Source of the DNA: Asterias amurensis
Lineage: Eukaryota > Echinodermata > Asteroidea > Forcipulatida > Asteriidae
NCBI RefSeq assembly: GCF_032118995.1
Contig: NC_092653.1
Coordinates: forward strand, 24,385,202 to 24,449,201
Length of the DNA stretch: 64,000 nt
Direction: 5' to 3'
Positions 44,877 through 56,800 of the stretch are shown piece by piece. The notes beneath the pieces are model-generated. The model was not told the origin of the DNA. It ran no database searches and worked only from the letters and a program-made list of their open reading frames with translations. How positions within the stretch are numbered: the first letter of the stretch is position 1; each line of letters begins with the position of its first letter. The translations under genes and the position numbers were made by a program.

Positions 44877-47800
44877 TCAGCAGACGTTACTGTACTGAAG
44901 ATAGGTCCTAAGCCCAGGGGGTAGGTTCAGATCCAAAAGGTTATCAGTCTTGGGGACCAACCGTCTAATGGCAAGGCGACACATGTGTTGTAGTTTCTGT
45001 ACCTCCATGGGAGCAGTAAAAAATCTCACAGAGCCGTTCCTTGTTCTGTGGATAGAGAAACAACAGTTACAGTTGACTTTTGTTAATACGAGGTCTGCCG
45101 GACTGGCCCATTTTCCTCGTTATATCCGGAGCTTGTAATATCTGATCGTGGTGATATTAATTGTAATTAGTTAATTGTACTATGCACATAGTGCATGACA
45201 TAATTGCCGCATGTGTACACACAGATAAGGCTGCTGCAACGGGTAACTGTGTGCAGAGTAGTAAAACTGTTTTAATTGAGTTAGTTTAGTTTAAAAGTCA
45301 ATTTATAAAACCAATTTACATACATTCTACATGATTGAAAAAAATGTCTTAGATTGTAACTTGGTGTTCTTGTTAAGTGAAGTTTCAGTAAAAACCTTTG
45401 CTCGCAGGTAGCCTTGCTCAAGGCAGTCGCATTATTCGCTCCGAAAAGACGCAGCTGTAAACCCACCCGCCGTATACCCTGTGCATGGTGTGTGCGATCA
45501 CACCGAATGACCCACCCGTATACACACTGTCACATCGCACGAATACTGTTCACACAAGTCATCGCACTCGTACACCACTAACCTCATGCGGAGGCCGTCA
45601 GGCCGACAGCCTTGTCGGGTCTGTATCTTCCCGTTTTAATGTGTTGTATTGAAAAAATTCCAATAGTGGACGAAATTGAGGGGGGCTCTAGGATATGCTA
45701 GTATGCAGCTCATGGATATGTATATCGTTCGTCAGACCTATCAGACAACACAGGATGTGAGGCAAATGAATTATTCATTTTGACGTCCAATCACGCACTT
45801 CCCTTATCACGACCTTTTGACCCTATCATGCTCGTGTGTGATGTAAACATGTCTCGTCTTTCGCGGGCATTATGGTAATGAGCTGACCGTGGGAACTCTT
45901 CGCTTATTATAGTAATGAGGTCAGTGGCTTCAACACAGACCCTACAAGGCTGTCGGCCTGACGGCCTCCGCATGCGGATAGTGTACGGGGGCATCGTGTC
46001 GTGCGATGTTACGCACAGTTAATACGGGTGGATTGTACGCACAGTGAATACGGGTGGGTTTTTATACAGCGGCGGTCTTTTTTCGGAGTGAATAATTCGA
46101 CTGCCTTGAGCAAGGCTAGCTCGCAGGCAGTCAATAGAATCTTGGTTAAGCTTTTTCCGTTTTTTTTTCTGCCGAAAATGCATGCATCTGAAAACTCACC
46201 GTATCAGGTATCTTTTCTTGAGATTTTACGTGAGTTGATGAATAGTATAGTGCTGGGCGAATAGTGAAATTTTGGTATTCGGATACCGCTGGCCAACTAT
46301 TCGAAATTAACCGGATATTTTAATATTTTTTTTCGCCGATAGAGGGCGCTGTTCAGTTGTGAATGAGATCTTATGGGTGGATTGATATTAGTTTTAGATA
46401 GTGTCACTCGGTTCATTCATAAAAATTACCGGATCTAATTTAAAGATGGCGATTTGCTAATTCTTTTGATCGTGATTGACTCTACGTGAAGGAAAACTTT
46501 CGTAATCTTTGAACAATTACGTCAGAAATGTCATTGTTTTAACTCTTCACGGAGGTGAGCATAGTTAAATACTTAATTTATGTTGTTTTATGCTGTCTCA
46601 ATAGAAGTTTTTTAAGGATTTCAGACAAAACATTCCTATCAGTTGTCGCCCGACGTCCGCGGATATTCGGATATTAAAGAATATCCGGTTACTTGGTTGT
46701 AATTATAGGACTATCCGGTTTATAAATAGGTATTCGCGCTCATTGCGGATATCCGGTTAAGAAAAAAAAGGCATTCGCGGTTACGGATAGGAAAACCTAT
46801 TAGCCATTAACCGGATTTTCAAATTGTTCGCCCAGGCCTAATGAATAGTATGGAATCTGCTAAATTTTGTTCACAAAAAAGAAGTAATTTTCAGGAATTT
46901 TGTATGTAACATATTTTGTGGTTTAAGTTCCCTAAACTGAACTACACAGGTATACCGTAATGACAATCAATCTACAACATGAACAAGCTACTTACCCAGT
47001 TGCCAAAACACGCCCATGTGCAGAATAGCTGCAACATAAACCATCTGTTACATTAGCGACAGCAATTGGGTCTGACGTGTCAAAGAGTGACCAAAAGCGA
47101 ACTAACCTGAAAAGATAACAAATCAAACATATATTAATCCCTCGTACAACTTAGTAGTAAACAAAGAATTTGAACTAGCCTGGACCTACCACTGCCTGGA
47201 CCCAATTTCATAGAGCTGCTAAGCACGAAAATTTGCTAAGGGAAACAAAATACTGGCAAGCACACTTGTAATGACCTCTAATCAAGGACCCCCTTTGTTC
47301 AACGCTTTGTCCTGACAAGCATGGACCCCATTGTTCTCCTTTGTGATGGCAATTATTTACCTTTTATTCCTTGTTGTTATACATGCGTAAGTCATTGATA
47401 AGAATGTCACTACAAATTCATGCACACACTTATTGCAAGTGTGTCAATGTTTAAACTTGTTGATAGGGCCAATCACTAAATGGCCCTTTCAAAAATGTCA
47501 ATGATCACTGAGTGCTCTACAGTAATCCATAGACACTTTCAGAAGATGTCTGTTTGATCTTAGATTTTAGATTTATGGGGGTGGTGAAGGCGAGTGTAAC
47601 ATCTTCACCCGCCAACAGAGGGCAGTAGTTCTTGCTTGATAGTTTTAATCAAAAAACAGTTGAACCTAAGCTTCAAGTAACCTCACTCTCAATCCTTCAT
47701 TAAGGCCACATGCCAACAGCGAGTTGAACTTCTTGTCAAAGAAATCCTCTTGAGTACTTACTTGTCATCACACACCGTTGCAAAGTGGCTACCATCAGGT

Positions 47801-50800
47801 GAGAAGGCCATGTGTCTGACGAAATTGTTATTGGAGCCGCCCGCAAATACCGGTAAAAGTGGTGGGTAAACATGGCTGAAGAAAACAAAAAAAAGTATAG
47901 GAATGAAACTTCTAAAGAAACACTGCTCACAAAGAGTATTTGATTACTTTTAAAATATTCCTCAATCTTTTCCATAAAACTACGCAGGATTAAGCTATAC
48001 AGTGTATGTAGATCTCCAAAGTGTGATCAATGGAAATGTGATACTTTACCTTGCTGTTCACATAACAAAAGGGCGCTGTAACCAGTCAAACACCTTGATT
48101 ATAATGCCCAGTCTCGGAATTATGTTATGCAAATTACGCATACATTATACAATTGTTGCACGCTGTGACGGGATCCATGGCGTTTTGTACACCTGAGAGG
48201 GGAAATGGCACCTGAGGCGAAGCCGAGGGTGCCATTTTCCCCCAAGGGTGTACAAAACCCATGGACCCCAATCACAGCGTGCAACAATTGTTTTGTTATA
48301 CCTTGGTAACATTAATATTCCTCTTCTCGAAGTTCTGTTGTAAAATTGAATAATGGAAATTCAAGGATGATAGTTCTAGGCCTTTATGTACTTACTGGTA
48401 TGCTTTGAGATTGACTCCAGTGTGAGGGTCCCATAGAAGTACTCGTGCATCATATGATGCTGTGGCTAGAAGGGCACCATCTGGAGAGAAATCGCAGGTG
48501 ACCACATCGTGATAGTGACCAATCAATCGCCGGAGAATCTTGCATTGCCTCAGATCCCATAAAATCACCTGGATTAAAAATGAAAAGCCTGTCATTAATC
48601 CTTCAGGAGCTATCCTGGATCCTAGAGGAGTCCTATACCGAATTATTCAAACTGGGTGAGGTCTCTTTAAGGGCATTTTCCTTAAGAGATGAAACAAAAA
48701 CAGAAGACGGATAATGTATACAAAATGGTTTGGAGTACAAAAAAAAATTCAGGCTGTAAAACCTCCAAAATTGTAAAATATTCTAATAATTATTTGGGAG
48801 GCTAATTTATCCTTACTCACAGCTGAGAAGCTTGACTCAACAAAAGCGTGGACTACGAAAAGGCATGTAAAGGCAACTTTTGGCAGCCAGACACATCAAC
48901 TCATCCCATGTATGACCACAGAGCATAGCCATAGGGCCCAAAGAAAAAAACCAGGGGTCGATTTCACAAAGAGTTAGGACTAGTCCTAACTTAAGACTAG
49001 TCCTAGCAGATATTAAAAACGTATGGCTAGTCCTAAGTTTGGACGAGTAACGTCCTAACTAGAGATAAGACTAGTCCTAACTCTTTGCCAAAATCGACCC
49101 CTGGGCACAGGACCAACCCACAACTTTACTCTCATATGGCCACAGTAGTGAGAGCTATTTCACGCACTAACCACCAACCCTGGTCATTAAAAACAGAGTT
49201 TCCATGATCAGAACTTTTTTTCTGTTATCAACCAGGCTTTGAGTAACTGCAGGCCTCGACATTCACTCATGAAGGAACACAGCAATTTCCCTCATGGTAA
49301 AGGGCACTTTTACGAGGAGAGTGTTAATTTGTATTGGAACTTTAAAAAGTACACCACAGCAAAAGCACAGTGCACCACGGCTATTGATGTGGGAGCTGTG
49401 GGATATTCCGAGGCATGTAACTGTACTTACACTTTTCTTGGCACCAACTGATGCTACCATATTTGCATCTGGTGCGAACGCACACCCATAAACCCAGTTG
49501 GAGTGCCCTCTTAGTGTAATGGCCATGTTGCCATCATCCTTTAGGTCCCAGACTTTCAAGGTGTTGTCTCGTGACGCTGACAACAAAAGAAGACTTCCAT
49601 CGGGGGAGAATTTCAGGTCTCTGATTACGTCTTTGTGATCGACCAAAAGAAGCATTTGCCCTGAAATTAAATAACAATGAAAATGGAAATTCTTAGCATA
49701 TTATGATATGAAAATATGGAATACATTGTACATGGCAATATGCCAAGGTTACAAAAAGCAGTCATGAGTCATGCAGTGATGTATATAGTCTTTCACACAG
49801 AAAAAATAAACTGCCAAACAGACAAGTTTAATGTAGTTTCATATTTGACACAATGCATTCAACAAAGGGCAGTATAAACTTGGTTCATTAAACAAATTTT
49901 ATACAAACAGATCATTCCAGTTCTCTTGATACTAAAATTGTGTGTTTGGCATAGTTCATGTCAATGTAAAGTCATGGTAATACCATGGTAACACTTGCAG
50001 CTTTGAGGAACACATATTTTGCATGTATCGACCTTCGAAAATGCAGCTTACAATCTGTCAGACATGTATTATGTTACAAGCCCAATGGGCAACAAGACAA
50101 TGAACATTTAATTCTTGCTCACTTGACCCATCCTTCTCAGTGCTTCTTAAATTAAACAGTGCACTGGACCACAGGCAAGAGGCAATCCGGCCTATATGCT
50201 TTGTTTTTGAAAGGGCAAGGGCACCAAGGCATTTTCTCATTAGTAAAGGGCACCCTTTAAAGAGAAGTCCAAATTTCTTGTGTTTTTTAATTTTTTGTAA
50301 AGTTATTCTCAAATGGTGACTTTAATTCTAATATCTGTCAAATCTGTTGAGTAAAAGTCCAGGTACCCATAAGAACAAAATAAGATCTTCAACGACAACA
50401 ACAAATGTTAAAACTGATGTCATTTTGATTTACACAGGAAGGTCTTTTCGTGTCTTCTCTGACTTTAATCTGTGGAAAATATTTTGGTCCAAAAAAACAA
50501 TTCTGAGCAACATGCCCTGTGGTCTTGTGAATTTCCCCCCCCCCCCACCCAAATTCAAGCCCTGCTTTTTGAAAACTATACCTGATGAAAAACACATAAT
50601 TTAACTCTTGAATTTCTGTATGGCTATAAACCATGGCAGAGCCATTTGAAGAGGTGTAGCTAGGGATCGCATCACTACATGTAGGCCTACCTGTATGGCC
50701 AGGCCCTTTGAATTAAAACCCTTTGGGCTTTCAGATCAGCCAGGGCCAGGTGCATACCACAAGTTAGCGATTTTCCAAAAGGTCAAATCTATAGAAACTG

Positions 50801-53800
50801 AGCCAAAGTGTAGAGTCAATATGGCCTTATGGGCAAACTGTAATTCAAGCACACAGTGACTACACATAGGCCAGTATATAGTTAGTAGAATGTCAAGGGT
50901 CTATTTGCCAATTACACTTGGTAACACTACACAGTGACACTTCAGGTCACTTTTTGTAGGCCAAACACATAAAATGCCTCTAGAGGCTCCATATATAATG
51001 CACTATACAAGCTTAATACATAATACATGCAAGTTTCCTACTACAAAACCAGTCTAAATTGTGGATTACCCATTACATTGTAACCTTTGACATTCTTGTT
51101 CTTTGTACAGTACACGTGATTTCCTCCTTTATTGCAGATTCTAAGTTTCAGTTTGTAATCAAAAAGGTAAAATGATCACACTGCTACCCATCTAATACAG
51201 AGGTGCATAAATAAATCAATGACCCTCTACTCAAGGAAGTTAAACTGAAACAGAAAGCCACCGTAGCAAACAGAGCAAATGAGACAAAATTATTTGTGAA
51301 TTCTCAGGACCAGTGAGAACCCTCTTCTTAAATCAAGTGGTCCGGCTGGCTACAGTCCAAAAGCTTCCCTCTAGGGCCTATACTTTTTAAATATGTAATC
51401 CAAAAAAGGATGGTGAAAGGATGAGGTACATGCAACTGGTCATGTTGTCTTGTGACTGGAAAAATAAAGGGCAAACCTGCATGCAAGTGCAAGTAAAAGA
51501 GGAACAATGTGCAGCATTGTAATTGAATGTTACAGTAGGCCTACGTGTACTTTTCCATGATGTTAATGTCATGTTGATGTAAAGCTGAAGCGATCCCTAC
51601 GCTTTAGTATTTTGTGTAAAGTGTGTACTGTGTATTGTAACTTTCAGTCTATAAGTCAAGTACAATAGGCCATACATAAACATGAAAATGTATTTTTGTA
51701 TATAATACTAGCAATACTGAATGGCCATGTGAGGCTAAACAGTGGTTGAAATATATTAAGCCCAACTCCAACACCGCACTTCTATGCAGATCTGCATACA
51801 TTGAGGACACAAATAGACATTGCTCATTCGTCTAATCTTTGAGAGCATGTTTGGACAATGATAAAATAACAGGCCCATCAGGCGTCATAATACCAATATG
51901 ATTAATCTTTGTAGGAACCAGATGTGATGAAACCAGTTGAGTGTATTTAATTTTTTTTAGTTATTCATGGGGGGGGGGGGCTACATGTATGCAAACTGGT
52001 ACTTACCAGTATGCGTGATGTTGTTTGCAATTACCTGTAAACATGGTAAAGTGCATACCGGCACCTGTCTGACTTCGGGATACATTTTTATTAATAAGTG
52101 TATGAATAAGTAACTCCCTCCCCAACCCCCATTTTTTTAGTAAAGCTTGCCATTGAGTAAACAGACTTTGAAACCAATATGTGTCTTAATATTTATGCAG
52201 TATAAGTACGTCACAATTCTAACCCAAAACAAGGCCATAGGCGCAGCCATTGGTGGCGGACATGCCGCTTTAGCCTCATTTTGGGTAAGAATTGTAACGT
52301 CATGCATGAGTATTAAGAGAGGCGTATTAATTGCACAGTTGTTTATGTGGTAGATACATTGCACACAGTGCTATGAGTATTCACATACTACATTGCAGAC
52401 TGCTACGCATTATACCATGCAAATTTTTTGATAGGTAAAACATTAGACATGACATGAGGTTTTGCACAAAGAACTTGATTACACTGAAGAATCGATTCAC
52501 TGATGTCACGTACACACATTTTGTTATTTGTGTACATAGGCCTAATATGCAATTTTGATGTACTTAACGTGTGGGTTTGTACATATGCCTGTGGGGATAA
52601 CTCACATTGTGATTTACCCAGGCATATTTGGCCCTTGGAAAATTTATGAGAAATGTTATTGAAGAGGAAAAAAGTCAATGTCATACAGCAGGTATTCATA
52701 GATTTGTTTAGGCTCTAACGAACACTTTCACTGATCTTCTGAGGGCACCAAAAAACAGAAATCAAAGTAGTATTAGAGTACCATGCCCAGATCCACCCCA
52801 TGTACCTTTGTTGGTCTATTAAAAGCGTTTAAAAACCCTATTGTTATAAAATGCATGGTTGGAAAGATGTTTTAAAAGTAGCATATACAATGTAGGCCTA
52901 ATGATCCACACAAAAATGCCTCGAAATGGTGCTTATGGTTTTTCTTATACGTTGTGAACTGACACGACATGCCATATTGTGGAGTCAAGTTTTTTACTCC
53001 ATAAAATGGCCGACTGTGTTACACCAGGATTTGTTGCTGTAAATCAAGAAAATTCCATATATTCACGTATCCTGATCTCAAAATATTGGCGGTGACTTTA
53101 AGAGCACACTGATTGAAATGTTGAGTTGTCCACCACCGGTTCTTCTCAGGACCAACACAACTCAAAAGAGATTTACATGCCGTGCTACTGCAAATGTACA
53201 TGTAACCTAATAGGCCTACTCCCACCATGCAAGGTTTACAATCTTACTTGAAAAGGTGTAAACTGGTTTTAAAGACACTGGACACTATTGGTAATTGTCA
53301 AAGACCAGTCTTCCCACTTGGTGTATCTCAACATGCATAAAATAACAAACCTGTGAAAATTTGAGCTCATTTGGTCGTCAAAGTTGCGAGATAATAATGA
53401 AAGAAAAAACACCCTTGTCGCACCATGGTCACACCACACGAAGTTGTGTGCTTTCAGATGCTTGATTTCAATGCAATGTTCATGGCTTACGGTTAAGAAC
53501 ACCGGATGTCAATTTTGGTGGTTCTGATCGAGTGTGGGTTCAAGCCCCAGTCACGACACCTGTGTCCTTTTAAAGCAAGACACTTAACCATGATGCTTCA
53601 ACCTTCGGATGAAATGTAAAGCCTTTGGTCCTGTGTGTTGTTTAAGGCACGAAGAAGAACCGCAGTGCACTTATCGAAAAGAGAAGGGGTTCGCCCCAGT
53701 GTTTCTGGTTTTATTGGCAGCATATTGCACTGCAGTACCTTGTAAACCATTACATGGTGCTACATGTATGTAAAAGGAGTAGGTCTCATAATAAAACGCT

Positions 53801-56800
53801 GTCCAAATATACCTTGCAGGAAAATACGGTATGTTAAAGCGCATTGAGCTTCACCGAGTGATGGATATGCGCACTGTATAAACAAACCCGCTATTTTTCC
53901 TATTACTATTATGAATACTCACCAGTAGTGATGTCGTATGTCCTTATCTTGCCTGATTTGAGCCCCATAGCCAAGATCAGTTCATAATTCATGTCCAGGT
54001 GCTCATAGAAATGGTACTTAATGTTAATGTTCCGCCATTTCTTATGTGGCTTTGAGGCACCGAGTGCTAATGACCACACCACCTCACCACAGTCAATAAC
54101 CTTCATCATGTGATGTCTTGGGGAAGACTGCTGTTGGTTGTCGCCCTCTGTTGGCAGCGGACCGTCCTGTTGCAGGTTGACAGCGCCATATTGGATGGTG
54201 TTGATGTTGTTTAAATCAGCACTACGATTAGTGAACAAAATGGCATTTGATTAATTAAACTATTAAACTGGTTATAAATAACAGGAAATTCGGTTACCAG
54301 GAACTTTTTGTAAGGGGCAACTACAAAAAAACATGCAGTCTATTTGATTATTTTAAAACAAAAGAGGCTTGCGCTGAGCTTGTCTTTCTCTTTGATTAGG
54401 ACAAACAGATTGACTTGTTTTCAAAATAAAACTTCAAAATAAGCGTGGAACAACGCACAAGCTTACACAGCAAACAGGATGGGCCAATGTACCTTCTTTG
54501 GACCTCTAGTCGAGGGCGCCCTACTCAAGGTCTATTATCCATCCTGTACATTGTATAAAAAGACACTGGACACTATTGGTAATTGTCAAAGACCAAGTCT
54601 TCTCACTTGGTGTATCTCAACACACGGGAATAACCTGTGAAAATTTGAACTCAGTTGGTCGCCGAAGTTGTGATAAAAGTGAAAGAAAAAACACCCTCGT
54701 CGCACGAAGTTGTGTGCTATCACATGCTTGATTTCGGGACCTCAAAATCTATTTCTGAAGTCTTGTGGAAAGTTACTTCTTTCTCGAAAACTACGTTACT
54801 TCAGAGGGAGCAGTTTCTCACAATGTTTTATACTATCAACAGCTCCCCATTACTCATTACCAAGTAAGGTTTTATGCTAATAAGGATTTTGATAATTACC
54901 AATAGTTTCCACTGCCTTTAAAGAAAGTGATTTTTGTTTGTTTCAGGGAGCTTACATGGTATTACTATGGTCATCCCAAGGAATGAGTCTGACTTTGCCA
55001 TTGCCGAAGGACCAAGCAAAGTAAGAGCGATCAGGAGCAAATGCTACAGCCCATGTCTCGTGGTTCACCGTACTGTTCCTTGGTGCAAGCACCTGGTATT
55101 GAGTACCAGTTGGTCGTAAGTCACAGATCGGCTTCGCTTGGGCTGAATAAAGGAAGACAAAAGAAGAGTATCAGTATTAAGTAGGCCTGATTTTGAGTTT
55201 GCAATTAATTTTTCATCCTGTTCAAGGTGCTTGTAAAATTGTTCTTACTAATCGTGGTTTGTCTTACTCAGATGTAATTAGGCACCAGAAGTATAATACA
55301 ACGATGTGAACAAAAATCTTTCTAAAAACTACATGTGCTCACATTTCGTTGTTGTTTTTAAAGTATTTGGGCATGAGCAGAAACCCCTCTTGTTGTTGTT
55401 GATTAGGTTTTGGGGATCCCACCAAGAATCTGGAAATCAGAGAAACTGTTGTTGTTGATTAGGTTTTGGGGATCCCACCAAGAATCTGGAAATCAGAGAA
55501 ACAGAGCGCCCGCTACATTTGTCCATAACAAGCGTGTACAGTTTTGGTTGTGCATAGATTGGAATTTTGGTTGTGTGTGACCTTGTAACACCAATGGTCT
55601 TGGAACCAAGACTGGGTGGGGGTACCTTCTGCACACATACAAGGCATGGCACAGTTATATGCAAGCCTCTGTACAGTGGGCCTACTAAACCCTTTTGTCA
55701 TTGAAAGCAGTAGTAAAATAGCAAGCAGGTGTCATTGTTGCACTGTCCAGTTCTGTTTACAAACAAAAAGCCACACCACCAAAACTGACCAATAGGGAGG
55801 AAGGCTTAACAAAAGAATGTGGGTGAGGCTACTTTGGGGTGGGGGAGGGGGTTACAGGGGGTTACAACAACCTTGAAATAGGGCAAAAGTCATGGTAGGA
55901 TCATCAGTACATTGTAATTCAATGGTCTTGCTTTTCAAAAACACAAAACAAACTCAAAGGAGTTGTAACAAAACATTGTAGGCAGAAGGCTACATGAATT
56001 TAATTCACAGTACATGTAGTATGAAGTACATGTAGTAATGTATGCAGTCCATTTGAGAAATTTGGCAGACTGTGAACTCTTATGTAGGCCTATAAATGGG
56101 GGCTGATTGATATTGTTGATGATTTTAAGAGCTTACCCATTTTCAAAAACAAGTTTTTTTACCTAACACAGACAGTATAGTAGGCCTACATGTACACGTG
56201 TGTAATGTGCCCTTTTTGGACCTCTTACACCCCGTTCCCTCTGGACCCCGCACTGATCTCCCAATTCAAGAAAAGGGCGATCAAGACCCCGAAAGAAAGA
56301 TAAAAGGGCGATCAAAGAGAAATAAGATCCAGTAGGAACGCGAGGGCGATCAGGATCTGACCGTTCAACTTTGATCCTTCTCCGGAATAGGATTAAATCG
56401 TGATCTGATCGCCCTTGTGGATTAATGGGCAATCAAAAGTCTAGTGGGAACGCAAAGGGCGATCAGACCCCGCAATTTGCAAGCGAAACAGTGTTCTTTT
56501 GAACCCACTTCCGTTCCCAAAAAGGGGGATCAATGCGCGATTATACTCCAGTGGGAACGCGACAAAGATTTCACGCCTGCAACTAATCTTGTTGCGGATC
56601 CCGATCTCGCAATTGTGGATCCAGTGGGAACGCGGTCTTAGAATTTGAGCTCATGACAGTGATAGGCCTACTGATTACCATACAGATGCTGATTTATGCA
56701 AGGGAAATGGGCAACCAGGTTAAATGATGACACACACTGCTGACTTCACAACAGATCTGATAGTCTTACTGACCGACTTCCTTGAACACTTGAGTTAGGT

